The notes under the pieces were generated by a model. It made no database searches, was not told where the DNA came from, and saw only the letters and a list, made by a program, of their open reading frames with translations. Positions 9,647-21,144 of a DNA stretch of 64,000 nucleotides are shown here, one piece after another. The stretch's first letter is position 1, and each line of letters begins with the position of its first letter. The position numbers and the translations under genes are program-made. Source of the DNA: Massariosphaeria phaeospora (lineage: Eukaryota > Ascomycota > Dothideomycetes > Pleosporales); NCBI GenBank assembly GCA_011032825.1, contig JAADJZ010000009.1, positions 1,116,001-1,180,000 of the forward strand, given 5' to 3'.

Positions 9647-11497
9647 ATGCCGGCCCTGCTCAGGAGGCGCCTGCGGTGCCACTACTGCTCGACGTATTCA
9701 CGGAATGACCGGCCGGGCATTCCCCGGGCCTGGTTCTGCCCGCACTGCGAGTCCATGAACCACCTCGACGAGGTAAACAGTGTCGCGTGAACAGCACGGC
9801 AACTATAAAGCGCCCTCGCTGACACCTCACAGCGTGGGGACATCACCGACCCACCCGCAGAAGCAACCTCGACCCCAACCCCCCTCCAGTACGCACGCTC
9901 TCGCTCGCCGACACCCGTCATGGCTGCCGCCTCCACCACCTCCGCCGCCGAGTCACCGTTCTGCGACACCTGCCAGCGGAACCAGATCCTGGTCAACAAA
10001 ACACTGGCCGAGTACATTCCCGACGAGGACGATCCAGAGTACGACAAGTACGTCGACTCTGCCGATGACTACCGCGCCGAGCTCGAGGAACGGTATCCGT
10101 CCGTGTGCGATGAGTGCATTGGTCGAGTCCGCGACCAGATTCGGGCTGCCGGGTATGCGACTAAGACCGACCATCTACGCCGCGCTCTGGAGCAGTCCAA
10201 GAAGAACATGATCACATCACAAACGCCCCGGCAGATATGGACCCTGCGGCTTGTAGCTGCTGCCAAGTGGACTTATGTCTCCAACGTCGTGGTCGGGGTC
10301 ATTTGGCACGTTGCGGGCGTGTTGGTTCGTCCGGAAGATGCGCTACTCGTCGATTCCCAGTTTCCATGGAAAGCCTGTCTAGGGCAGGTCGTCAACACCC
10401 GCCAACTCGGCCAGACCTGTTTGACATCGCCCTCTATCATGAAAGTGGTGGATTACGCCCTCCTTGCCGACCTATTCACCATCTGGTGGAATCCAAAACT
10501 TGAGCAGAAGACAAATCGGCCTGGCCGGCGTATGCGAGGCCTCAAAACTGTATGGCTAACGCGAGCCGTGGTCCTTCTGGGCCAGTGGGCCAGTCTTCAC
10601 TTCCAACCAAATCTTCAGCCAGGCGAGGATGATGCTTTGGAGCGTGTCCATTATATGCATGCTGCGATGCTAGTAATCACAGTTTTTGTAAGCCATCTCC
10701 TATTTGCACTCTTGGCCCTGCTAATTCCAATGTAGTCTGCGATTTTCACCTGGAAAGCAGTGCAAATAGTCCCCCAGTCCGCCGTGATGCGGCCCATAGA
10801 CCCGCACCTTCCAAACGCACCACGCAGTTCAGAGAAGCCCACGCGAGCCCAACAACCGCCCAATCGCCCGATGCAATCCAGCTTCGACACAATGGCACAG
10901 TCATTCACATCCTCGTTCCCAAGCAACGAGCTCACCGAATCCGACGACAACCTCCCCCCTTCGCCAACCCTAACAGCGGTCTCCTCCTCTACCCACGACA
11001 CCGAAGCAAGCACACCGTGGCGTCGGCGAAGCACCAAGAGTGAACTCGACGACATGGACTGGACACCCACGCAAAAGAAATTCGCCGACAACGGCCCCGC
11101 TATCATTCCCCCTCTGTGGAATCTTCCCTCCCCAAAACCTGCTTCACAGCAACAACCCCCGGCCCCAGAGCCGCACTCCATCTTCTCGAAACCAGACCCC
11201 AACCCGTTCCGCCACAAAGTGCCCGCCGCACCCAAAGCCCCTGCGCACGCCAAATACGACCCCTGGAAACGCGGCGTCTGGCCGCCTCCAGCAAAAGAAC
11301 CCCAAACCACTTTGTTCCAAGGAACGGGCACACAGGGCGCGAACGCGAGCGGTACCGGGTTGCGCGGCATCGGCGTCCCCAAGAATGTCCAGCGGGACGC
11401 CGAGCTCTTCGCCCAGCCGAAGATGAAATTCGATTACTACGGCAAGCCCAAGGAGACGGGGCTCGAGGACACTTTCAATAGCTTGTTTTCGAAATAA
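9647..11497 (+). CDS. IMA1: Ima1/Samp1-type inner nuclear membrane protein
   Basis: Three exons (9647-9772, 9833-10687, 10736-11497) and introns of 60 and 48 bp give 580 residues. The N-terminal Ima1_N domain shows paired cysteines: CHYC near residue 11, CPHC near 33, CDTC near 86 and CDEC near 134, consistent with zinc binding. Splicing rebuilds MNHLDE-RGDITDPP, the usual family sequence. At least three hydrophobic segments follow (about 186-207, about 290-310, and one across the second splice ending FSAIFTWKAVQIV). The C-terminal 250 residues are P/S/T-rich and probably disordered, with a conserved end containing KYDPWKRGVWPP and FDYYGKPKETGLEDTFNSLF. Fission-yeast Ima1 and animal Samp1/TMEM201 sit in the inner nuclear membrane and link heterochromatin or lamina to LINC complexes. 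Confidence 0.85.
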
Positions 11498-12087
11498 GGT
11501 GGTGTGCGTTTCTCATTAGGGCGTTTTTTGTTTTGTTTTGCATTCAGGGCGGGATTAGACACTTTTAGCATGGCAATGGCGTTTTCGTGCAGATTGTTTT
11601 TTGTAGGGTTTGAGATACCCTTTCCTCCAGTTTGTTGATTTGGTCGGAGACCTGAGAGGTTTGGGAGACCTCGCTTTGGGGGACCTCGCTTTGAGTTCGA
11701 AGTCGCCATCGCAAAGCACGATGGACGTTGTCGTTAAGTAGCTGGAAAACTAGGGGTAGTTAGGCTTAGTTGATTGCGGCGCGATCGTGGCAATTCGATT
11801 TCTCCCTCAAATGTTCTACTGAGTACGGGCACGAAGCTCCTCGAAGTAACGCTAATCTTGATTAATGCCTTGTACTTGTGTGGAAGCCGAACAGTCAGAT
11901 TTCTTCTATCTAACCGCTAAGCCAGTCATGCATAATTTTTCATGCCAGGAAGAAGCACAGGAAATTCCCAAAAGTATGACTCCGATAGCCTCCCATGGTG
12001 TTCGCAGATCGTCACTCCGTGATTGCTGGCTTCCGCTCGACTCCAACCTCGATATCCGTTCCACAGCTGCAGTTTCTTGCCAGTCGT
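11498..12087. other. convergent 3' spacer IMA1 / RPS23
   Basis: A 590-bp spacer between convergent stop codons. A 90-codon open frame on the minus strand (11,437-11,709) overlaps the end of IMA1, has a basic low-complexity sequence, and resembles nothing I know, so I do not call it. The T-rich stretch after 11,500 fits a 3' UTR. Confidence 0.45.
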
Positions 12088-12764
12088 CTATGACCTGGGC
12101 TTCTCCTTCTTCTCCTTCCACAGCGCAGAGAGACCGACACCGGAGACCTTGACAACCTTGAAACGCACACCGGGAATATCACCCTTGGCCTTGCCCTTGC
12201 GACCGAAACCAGCGAGTAGGACTTCGTCGTTCTCGTCCACGAAGTTGAGGCAACCGTCATTGGGTACTAATCACACTCATCAGCACATGTTCAGTCGTCC
12301 ATTGCCCTCCATCTAAGAATCGTGTTCCTCTATCCGACGGGAGACTTGACTGGGTGCGGCAACGTACCGAAAGCAGTGACCTTCTTTCCGTTCTTAATCA
12401 ACTGTACCCTGACGCATTTTCGGATAGCCGAGTTGGGCTGCTTGGCCTCAACACCGACTTTTTCGAGGACGATACCCTTGGCGTGGGAGGAGCCTCCGAA
12501 GGGCGAGGACTTGAATGCCGTTCCGAGAAGTCGCTTCTTGTAGTGGAGATCAGCCCATCGACCCTCACGTCGATGGTTTCGCAGTTTGCGGGCGGCGTTG
12601 AGACCTCTCGGTTGTCCTGGGGCAAAGGGTTAGCGGAATGAGCGAATGGTTGTATTTCGGAAGGTGAATGCTGGTCTCTCTAGAGGCCATGGTACGGAGC
12701 GTGTTGTATTGCGAAAAGGCCGGCTTTGGATAATACAAGAGGAGGAGTTCGTACCTTTACCCAT
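12088..12764 (-). CDS. RPS23: 40S ribosomal protein S23 (uS12)
   Basis: Three exons (12764-12755, 12616-12368, 12266-12088) give exactly 145 residues, the length of eukaryotic RPS23. The first exon is only 10 nt (MGK plus one base) before a 138-bp intron; the second intron is 101 bp. Conserved stretches are [14 protein letters not shown], the [20 protein letters not shown] region, [39 protein letters not shown], and the C-terminus [12 protein letters not shown]. The PND loop, whose proline is hydroxylated by Ofd1/Tpa1-type enzymes, sits just after the second splice. The protein lies at the decoding centre of the small subunit and affects accuracy. A tiny first coding exon with long introns is typical of fungal ribosomal protein genes. 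Confidence 0.97.
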
Positions 12765-13170
12765 CTTTGTCGCGTTGATGGAGTCGCTGGGGTGTGGGGT
12801 GGTTAGTAGTTTGGCGAGCTGGAGGTTGAGGTTGAGGTCGCGGGACGAATTTGAGAGTGTGTGCCTTGGCACCGAAAGCCTGGCGAGTCCCAAAGGGGTT
12901 AGCGCAAATGCACATCAAACGCAGGCCATCGTCACCTCAAACCTCAAACCTACAGCTCTCGAATGCATCTGCAAAATCATCCAGCACAGAAACGAACAAC
13001 TGCTACATAATCGCATCACGTGGTAGAGCTCGAGGACACGCCGGCGGATATATCAACCTATTTCAGTGATACTTGCGATACAGGGCGAGATAAGCCCCCA
13101 AGAAGGCGCAGCCCGAGCCGGTCAAGGAAATCCTCCGTACAGCGCGACGCGTACTCTAGTCCGCTCTACC
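12765..13170. promoter_or_regulatory. divergent promoter region RPS23 / coiled-coil gene
   Basis: A 406-bp spacer between divergent starts. The RPS23 ATG is preceded by CGCGACAAAG. No TATA box is obvious. Frames that extend into it use non-ATG starts and are not supported as coding. Confidence 0.45.
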
Positions 13171-14022
13171 ATGTCCTCCAATAAAGTCACAAAGACGGTT
13201 TCCAACCGTCTTCCTGCGCCTGCGCTCTTCGTTGGGCCCCCATCCCGCAATGCTTCTAATACCTCGCTCCTCCCACCAGGGACCTCTGATGGGAAACCGA
13301 GTCGAAGTCCTTTAGCTCGCCAACGGTCACAGCTCGCTCAAGACTCAAGTAAACGCCCAATGCCACCAACAACTACTTCTTACCATGATGGGGAGCCGCT
13401 CAGCCTCTCGTCATCTAATCCTTCAGCACCCTTCATCCGCCGCCAAAAGCAGCAACATCAAGCCGCAGACGCCGAAGCCTCGTCACGGGCGGAAGCAATT
13501 TGGGCTGAGATGCAAAACACGCTTGAAGAGGTGGAGTTGAGCGCTATCAAAGGACCCGGCATGACCGTCTTCGGCTCCGAGCACTCTCGCGCACTAGACG
13601 AACTTCGGCGCACCCAGATATACCTAGCAAAAGCGTGGGCGCGCTCCGAAGCCGAAGAGTCAGGTCAATTTACCGAAGAGAGGAAAACAGCCGAGGGGAC
13701 CAACGCCGTCGACATGCTGGCCTCGGAACGAATAGAGAAGCTCGAAGGCGGTGCTCCTGCAGGAGGTGCTGGAGCTGGAAGTGGGTTTGAAAGGAGTAGG
13801 CTCGAAGAAGAGACCGAGAAAGATATTGAGCTGAGTCGGAAGAGGAGGGAGGCGAACGATCGATACTTTGAGAAGGTGAACAAGGGGGTTTTGGAGGTGG
13901 TTATGAAGCTCGAAGACGTTGCGCGCGCGATGAAGGGCGTTGAAGCCGAGAGTAAAGAGATATGGCATGATGGGGAGAGCGAGGATACGGCGAGTGTTGC
14001 GACGGCGCCGAGTGTGACTTGA
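13171..14022 (+). CDS. conserved-looking fungal protein, unknown function, C-terminal coiled coil
   Basis: Single exon of 283 residues starting MSSNKVTKTVSNRLP. The open frame extends 35 codons upstream without an ATG, so 13,171 is chosen. Residues 1-110 are S/P/R-rich and probably disordered. From about 115 the sequence is helical and charged: AEAIWAEMQNTLEEVE, then DELRRTQIYLAKAWARSE. A G/A-rich linker follows, then FERSRLEEETEKDIELSRKR and KVNKGVLEVVMKLEDVARAM with heptad-like spacing, suggesting a coiled coil. The C-terminus is short and acidic. The C-terminal block looks like a kind conserved in filamentous ascomycetes, but I cannot attach a name. No signal peptide, membrane segment or catalytic motif is visible. 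It is divergent to RPS23 and is the last credible gene before the repeat region. Confidence 0.75.
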   Translation: MSSNKVTKTVSNRLPAPALFVGPPSRNASNTSLLPPGTSDGKPSRSPLARQRSQLAQDSSKRPMPPTTTSYHDGEPLSLSSSNPSAPFIRRQKQQHQAADAEASSRAEAIWAEMQNTLEEVELSAIKGPGMTVFGSEHSRALDELRRTQIYLAKAWARSEAEESGQFTEERKTAEGTNAVDMLASERIEKLEGGAPAGGAGAGSGFERSRLEEETEKDIELSRKRREANDRYFEKVNKGVLEVVMKLEDVARAMKGVEAESKEIWHDGESEDTASVATAPSVT

Positions 14023-15640
14023 GCGGACGATTGGAATACGTGTAAACTCGTTTTCTACCAAACACCGGCCGAAACATGCAATCCTACCTTTCGATGCAAA
14101 CCGGGACGTCCATCCGCGTCCGTTTCACGATTTCAAACAGATTACGCAGTTGTACCAGGCAAACCCACATGACACACATGAGCGGTACAAGTCATATGGT
14201 CAAGATACACAAGGAGCAAGAATCAAATCAATCAATTTCTACACAAAACTACAAAATCCGGGTACGGTATAATTAGGAAGAGAAGATCCGACACTCCGAA
14301 AGTTCGAAGCGAGATGTCCATCAGACTTAGCAATGATGGTATACATCACCACCAGCGAGTGATGGCGTGAGCCACGATCACCGAACGATGAGTTTCCTCT
14401 TCTATATGGATTGCCCGATATTCCGTCTTTGGTACTCCAACCCGTCAACCCGCATGCTAGATTAAGTGAAGATTTCCAGACTAGACGAAACCACACATCA
14501 AAGTGACGGCGACGAGATTACGCACCACTGTTGGCAAGGAGTGCCACAGACTTCTCATAGAAGTTTGCTGGGCATTTTTGTTGGTTCACTGGCTCGACCA
14601 TAAGATTAGATTCCGCATCAATATCGCCAGCGCATAGGCATTGTATGTTTCTAGTGGAATAACAGCTCTCTCAGACGTCATGGTATGGTGGTAGTGACAT
14701 GGTGGTTTTGGAGCTCGCACACATCTAGTCGTATGAGTAATTCTTGAACGCAGCTCAAGCACGCCATTAATAGATCTTGTGCTCGTTTCGGACGGGTCGG
14801 AGTCTGGCATAAGCACTACGTTTCCAAAAGTTCCAGCATCCAGTCCAGCCTCTCATACGTACTTAACAGTATCTTTTTCATACCAGAACTCGAGGTTCTA
14901 GAGAATCGTTGCGTTGGGAGAGCCCAGCTGAAGCGAGTTTCTTATTTAAAGTCAATTTTTGTGCGTGGAGAACATCGAGTTGCACCATTCTGATTTTTCG
15001 ATGCGCACGCGCTGTTCTCACGACCATGGCTATAACCGTGGGCCGGTTTCGAAACCTCGTCGATTTGGAGTTTTGAATCCGCGTTTCGCAGAACATCTCA
15101 TAAGCCTTGTCTAGTTATGTTTAGCCAGAGCGAGCGCATTGTTTATGAACTCTTTTGTTAATGCCAAAATATCAGCCGTCGCCGTATGGTTTTAGGGTCT
15201 CAGTTCCCAATTACAAATTGACCAACTCTTTCCAGGCCACACAAACACACATCGAAGCGAATCGTCCCGTTTTAGATGTTCAAATCCCTCGTCGTCTTCT
15301 CTCCATAGGACCTCCGCGCGATGCTTTTTAGACGCCCTTGGGGCGAGACACGAACCATGCCCCCTGGTATCATGCTGTTTTATTCCATCCAGACTCGTCT
15401 CTTCGGAACATAGCTGAGGATAAATTGCCATTTTAGTTGTTATAGTGGCGGAACGGAGTGAAGGGTAGAAGACATAGAAGGAGCGGGAAGGCTGGCGGAG
15501 TTGTATACCGTAGAGCGCTATAGAAGGGGGAATTGGTGGGTTTCAGTGGGAGGCTTCCAGTATGTTGGCTCTAAGGGTCGGGATGGACGATTGGGATGAG
15601 AAAAGTTAAGCATGCAAACATGACCTGCTAGGTTTTGAGT
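14023..15640. other. gene-poor transition region
   Basis: No gene can be supported. The composition is still ordinary (not RIP-like). Short minus-strand frames exist, for example 15,192-15,431 (79 codons, with WPGKSWSICNW) and 14,586-14,816 (76 codons), but they lack domains and could be exons of a gene I cannot assemble, decayed coding sequence, or chance. Array motifs of the next region begin only around 15.64 kb. Confidence 0.4.
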
Positions 15641-17765
15641 TTGGTTATCCCGGACGGCAAGCAGCTCCGCTCATAGTGCTTGCGTTTGCCGATTCTATTC
15701 CACATCCAGCCGTCGATTTCACCTTTTTAGAGAACAGTCGAGGACTCGCACATGCGGGATATCGAAGAAGTTTTTCATGCAGAACGGCTAAAGCCAGTTG
15801 TTGTAAAGAAGAGCAAGCAGGTAGAGACGAAGAGGGCTTATATAGGCAGGTAAGACGAAGCCGAAGCTCTGCGCATGACGTCGTTTGTAACTTGTTTTGG
15901 GGAACTGTTCTTCTCTTGGCTTTTTTAAGAGGTTGACAAGTGATCGAACATGGAAGACCGCTCTTTCCAGTTTATTCCGCATAATGCTTAAGTATTATGT
16001 TTTTCCTGAGAACAGGCGAGGGCTTGCAAATATATCTGGATCGTAAGGTTTTTTAGTCCGAAGCGCCTAGAGCGGAGTGCTGTAGAGAAGAGATATCCTG
16101 GAAGAGAACAAGAAGGCTTATATACCTACGCACGTAGGATAGAGAAGGACAAGCTCCGCACATGGTCTCCAAACCGATCGATTTTGGTTCATGCGTCTCA
16201 TACGTCTTAGTTTTCTTTTTAAAGGTTCCAACTTCCAAGGTTGACAAGTGCTCGAACATGAAATTCTTGCCATCCCATTTTAATCCATCACTTGAGCGCG
16301 TTGGTTATTTTTGAGAGGCCACGCGAGGGCTCGCACATGTTTAATAGAGACAACGGTTTTTAGTGCAAAGCGCCCAGAGCGCAGTGCTGTAGAGAAGAAG
16401 AAGTGTAGGTGGGTGAAGGAGAGGGCTTATATACGCAGGACGGAGAGAAAGAGAGCGCAAATATTAGTAAACCGTGCGCTTTTTCTCATGATAGAACCAT
16501 TTTCTCATTTCAAAGTGTTTAGGTATCTTTAGTCTTATCCGACATGTCTGGTTTGTCCTCACGATTTCAGAGACCGGGCAAGAGCTCGCACATGATCAGA
16601 ACAACGGTGTCTTTGTTTTGTTTCAATATCCAGAATGGACTGCTCTTTCAGGAAAAGAGGATGCTTGTCTAGGATGGTAGGTGGAAAGAGGAACACTCGC
16701 AGAGGGAGAGGCCGCGTACATCGGGTGTACGCACGTCAGCTCGACTTGATCCCGCATAGGTGGCATGTCGTGAATTTTCTTTTCTATTGGAGACACCCTC
16801 GTATATCGAATATTTGCTTTCCTTCTCATTATTCTTCCACATGAACGCGGCAGGTATCGCATTTTATTGAAAGGGTCTACAAGTGCTCGCACATCAAGAG
16901 GTCAAAAAGTAATTTCTGATACAAAGCACCTTAGGCAGAGTGCCGCGTAGAGATAAGAGAAAGTGTAGGTGGGAAAGAGAATGCTCAAGGAAGAGGAGGC
17001 TCCGCACGCATATGCGTTGTTGGGGTCCGGATTTTATCGCAGCGGGCTTAGAGGACGGACGAGACGCCGCACATAAATCACCAACTTCTAGGATTTATTC
17101 CAACATTCAAAGGCGCTTTGGCCATTTTAGAAGACAGGCAAGGACTCCCACATAAGGTGTAGCCGTTAAGGTTTTTAGAGCCTCAAGTTCTGCGCCGTGT
17201 AGAGAAGAAGAAGAAGTACAGGGAGTAAAGTGAGGTGCTTATATAGATAGCAAGCAGAGAGGAATGCTTAGAGAGGGGAAGCTCCGCACGCACATAGCGT
17301 GCTAGTACGTTAGATTTATTGCAGCGGGTTTAGAGGACGGGCAAGAGGTCGCACATGGGGCTTTCATTTTCAGGGTTTATTCCAACACTCCATAACGATA
17401 GAAGGCGGGCAAGAACGCGCACATGTAAGGTTGGCCATATCTTTTTCAGAACCTCGAGTGCTGCGCCGTGTAGAGAAGAAGAAGTGTAGCTGGTGAAGAA
17501 AAGGGCTTATTTAGGCAGACATAAAAGCTTAATGCTGGGAGGAGAGGCCCCGCACATACTTAAATGTTTCGGGGACTTGATTTGTCGCGGCGGGCTAAGA
17601 GAACGGGTGAACGTTCACATACACTGTGCTCGAATGTTGGATTTATTCTAACATGGGAGTTCGTTCCGCACGTTTTAGGAGACTGGCAGGGACTCGTACA
17701 TGCCAAATTTGGTATGCAGTTTAGGACCTTGAGTGTAGCTGGTGACGACACGAGCTTATATAGGT
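15640..17765 (+). repeat. diverged repeat array with CTTATATA and GCACATG boxes, forward segment
   Basis: Units of roughly 250-310 bp in the same order: a CTCGCACATG motif (first at 15,745-15,754), a GGTTTTTAG block, an AAAGCGCC..AGAGCG..GTGCTGTAGAG block, a GAGAAGAAGAAGTGTAGG purine tract, then AGGGCTTATATAGGCAGG, then an AGCTCCGCACAT motif. CTTATATA boxes lie at 15,837, 16,117, 16,426, 17,238 and 17,755, with a weakened TTATTTA box at 17,506; one or two units between 16.6 and 17.0 kb have lost the box. A second block, GCAGCGGGCTTAGAGGACGG followed by a GCACATG motif, recurs near 17.03 and 17.32 kb. Units are clearly homologous but well diverged. No open reading frame is conserved between units. 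Identity unknown: subtelomeric or satellite-like repeat, remnant LTRs, or tandem promoters. Confidence 0.7.
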
Positions 17766-18950
17766 CTCTACTTATATGTCTTCTTCTTCTCTACACGACA
17801 CAACACTCGAGTTGCTTTGCACTAAAATATCTGCAATCCTCGTATAGGAGTGAGACCACTTGTCGATCCAACGACTTTTCAAAAAGCGTCACAATTACCA
17901 GCTATGGAACGTGAAGATTAAAGACTCAAAAAACAGGCATATGTGTGGAAGCACCTGTCAGAAAGTTACACCGGTCACCAGTCATGGAACGTGTGAAATA
18001 AAATTTAAAAAGGAGGATTTAATGTGCGAGAGAAACGTTTGCGAGTAATCGTCAACTGTTGAAAAGGGTGCGACGGTGGCTTGCTATACAACATGTGGAA
18101 TAAAGTATAGCAATGAAGAAACTATGTGTGAAAGCACTTGTTAAAAAGCTATATCTATCACTAATGATGAGGCGGGGAAATGGAAAGACAACAAGGACAA
18201 CAAGATGTGCGGAACCTGCTCCTTGGAAGTTCCTACCCCGAGGTCTTCCGTCTATATAAGCTCCCTTATTCTCTGCCTATATGTCTTCTTCTTCTTCTTC
18301 TTTCCTACACATCACAGCACTTGAGGTGCTTTATTATAAAACGCGAGTTTATTGTCAAATGTGCGAGTGCTTCGTCTGTCCTCTAAAAAGTGTTGGTGGA
18401 TCAAGTGCATGTGCGAGTCCTCGACAGTCTTCTAAACCTATCAAGACCGCTGTACACAAGGAAATGTGAATTTCATGCATGAAAGCGCTCGCCCGTCCCT
18501 AGACCCCAAGCCGTTGGGATAAAATCGACACAAAGGGATGTTATGTGCGGAGTCGCTCTCTCCAGCTTTTTACCTATTCTTTCCAAACTGCCTATATAAA
18601 CCCTCGTCCTTACTACCTCTACACCTTCTTCTTCTACACACGGCGCAGAAATTGAGGTACTTTTTTTATAATAAAGACTGCAGCCATCGCAAGATATGCG
18701 AGAGCTTTGTCCGTCTTCTAAAAACGTTGTGGCCAATTTCGACATGTGCGAGTCCTCGCCCGTCTTCTAAAAGGATCATGGCTAGTCCTCATGTGCGAGT
18801 CCCTATGTGTGTTCTAAACCCGCCAATACCCTCGGAACGTTGCAAGAAAATCAACGTTCGAGCACTCGATGTACGACCTCTCAATCCACCGCGATGAATT
18901 ATCGGTCCCCACAACCCATGTGCGGAACCTCTCCTCTTAGCTCTACTCTC
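17766..18950 (-). repeat. same repeat array, inverted segment
   Basis: Here the blocks appear as reverse complements: TATAT..GTCTTCTTCTTCTCTACAC, CACTCGAG, TTTGCACTAAAA, and CATGTGCGAGTCC. Inverted TATA boxes lie at about 17,773, 18,253 (TATATAAG) and 18,593 (TATATAAA). At the left junction a forward box (17,755) and an inverted box (17,773) face each other within about 20 bp. At the right junction (about 18,905-19,015) an inverted ATGTGCGGAACC block and a forward box unit form a loose palindrome. The segment therefore looks like an inversion, or an inverted insertion, of about 1.2 kb of array. Confidence 0.65.
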
Positions 18951-21144
18951 TCCCGCCTACAAAGGGGGTTTATATACGCGAGAAGGAGTAGACAGAGAGA
19001 AAGGGCTTCGCCACATCACATCGATGTCCTGTAACTTTTTTCGCCCGAGCACTCGCACATGCCTGGTCATTCATAACCTTTTTAGTACAAAGCACTTTTA
19101 GTGTTGTGTTGTAGAGAAAAGAGGAAGCAGAGGTAGTGAATAAGGGGGCTTATATAGGGGGGAAGGAGTAGACAGAGAGAAAAAGCTCCGCACATAATCG
19201 TCCAGGTAATCGATATTGTTCAACATGCTAGCGCTGTTTCTGGAATCCAGAGCTCGACAAGAAGACGCACATGTATTAGTCTAGTAATAGTTTTTTTGGG
19301 AAGGAGCAACGTAGATTGTGCTTAAGGAGGACGAAGTGTAAGCAGAGGAGAAGGGACTTATATATGCAAATACACGACAAAAAGCTCCGCTCTTCTCAGA
19401 CCCCTACATTAACTCGTAGTCTTTGTTGTTTATTCCAAATGATATTGCAGTTTCAACGTTTTTAGAAGACAGGGGGGAACCAACACATAACAGGCAGGGC
19501 AAAGCTATTTTTGGTGTAAAGCACGAGGCATAACATATTGAGTAGAGAAAAGAAGTGTAAGCGAAAGAAGAGAAGGACTTATATAGACAAATGAAGCGAG
19601 GCAGAAGTCAAGCGCAGCAGAGGTGTACACTATCACTAGTACTCTCTACTTACCACTCTACCCACAGCGATAAATCCCTATATTTCTAGGCCAAAGAGCT
19701 CGAACCCAGATATTGTGCATTTTATCTACGAATTTATTAGCACCGTCGCTCGACTTGCGAGGAAGGTGTGTAGACTCAGAAATAAGGAGACGAAGAAGGG
19801 GGGCTTATATAGGTATAAAAGACAGAAAGAGAGAGGAAGTAACGCGCGGCGGAGATCGCTAGATAATAGAGATGTTCATCATCATCACCACATGCCCCCT
19901 CTCCCCTCTCGCACTCCTTCAAAGTACACTATTTGCGAGCTACATACAACAAACTTTTACATCCCCAAACCAAGGAACCCGAATCCAGACATGCGCCACA
20001 CACAGTTGGAGTTTATTAGCCCGTCGCTCGATCTGCGAGGAGAGTGTGGACTTGCAAAGAAGGAGAGGAAGAAGAGGACTTATATAGATAGAGGAGAGAA
20101 AAGGAAAGGTAGGCAGAGACACGGGGAGGGTAGAAAAAGAAGGACAGTGATGATAACAATGTTGGTGAGTATAATCGTTACCACTTCACGCCTCGCAACG
20201 CCCCGCATAGAACGATAGTACAGCTCTTCCAAACACAACAGTTCGCACATAGCAGAGTTTTTCTAGCTTATACAGCGCTGGACAAACAACCCCCCATGGC
20301 AAGGTGGCATTGTTAGTTTGAAGTCCTGGACGGACTGCTGCTGTAAGGACCAGAACGAAGACGAAGAGAGAAGAGGGCTTATATAGAGGAATTGAAAAGC
20401 GGCGAGGACCGAGAAGGGAAAATCTGTAGGAGAACATGGTAATGCTTACTATCATTGCTACTTCCCGCATGACAAGAAACCTTCGCTCTCATGGAACGAT
20501 AACACATCTCTTCCTACAATCCTCAATATTTCACAGCAACAGACAAACCACTCCATAGTTTGGGTCAATCTATCCTTTAGAATCCTAGACGGACTTTGCA
20601 TTTCGTGGTGCTGTAAGAACTCAGAACGGAGACGAAGAGAGGAAGGGGTCTAAGAAGCGGCAAGGACAGAGAGTGGAAGATGTGTAGGAGAAAAGGTAAG
20701 GGCATGATGATAACAGTATCGTCACTACCTCGCGCCTCGCACCTCATAACTCCTCTCATAGAACGATGTACAGCTCTTTTCAAACGATTCACATTAGCAC
20801 GATCTCCAATCTTTGACAGCGCTAGACAGCTACCCACTCCCATGACTTTCTCTAGTTCCAAATTTTTATTGTTCTTAACAGACAGTGCACTTTATAGTGC
20901 TGTGAGAAGTAGAATAAAGACGTAGAGAGAAAGAGGCTTATATACGCAAACGAAAAAGAGTCGGCAGAAATCGCTAGAAAGAAAGAAACAAAAGAAAGAG
21001 TAATAACACTTACTACTACCGCAACTTATACCTACATGCCAACATGCCAACATGCCAACATGTCGAAAATGCACGTTACAACTTTTCTCCTCGCTCTTTC
21101 TCTATAGCACGCTTCTAGAGTTCTTTTCAACTACTTCGCACATA
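18951..21144 (+). repeat. same repeat array, distal forward segment (more diverged)
   Basis: Forward TATATA boxes at 18,969, 19,149, 19,357, 19,578, 19,804, 20,079, 20,378 and 20,937, each preceded by a GA-rich tract (GACGAAGAGAGAAGAGGG type). A unit near 20,650 keeps the GA tract but has lost the box, so the spacing from 20,079 to 20,937 is about 280-300 bp. Spacing nearer 19-19.8 kb is shorter (180-226 bp). Downstream blocks differ from the proximal array and include repeated CGCACC/CGCATAGAACGAT and CAGCTCTT..AAAC segments. The array stops at the TIR of element A. Confidence 0.6.
21034..21062. repeat. short tandem repeat, ACATGCCA x 3.6
   Basis: Three perfect 8-bp units ACATGCCA starting at 21,034, followed by a partial unit ACATG then TCG. 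It lies in the last array unit about 80 bp before the start of element A. Confidence 0.9.

Noticed and set aside
11437..11709. 90-codon minus-strand frame starting MATSNSKRG
   Set aside because: Overlaps the IMA1 C-terminus and 3' flank, basic low-complexity, not recognised. Could be real but unsupported.
19715..20218. 167-codon plus-strand frame in the array
   Set aside because: Crosses two array units including two TATATA boxes; not conserved between units, composition driven by the GA tracts.
15640..21144. Possibility that the array is a CRISPR-like or tRNA/5S cluster
   Set aside because: Units are long, diverged and lack identical short direct repeats with spacers. I recognise no tRNA fold or 5S sequence; this is also a eukaryote.
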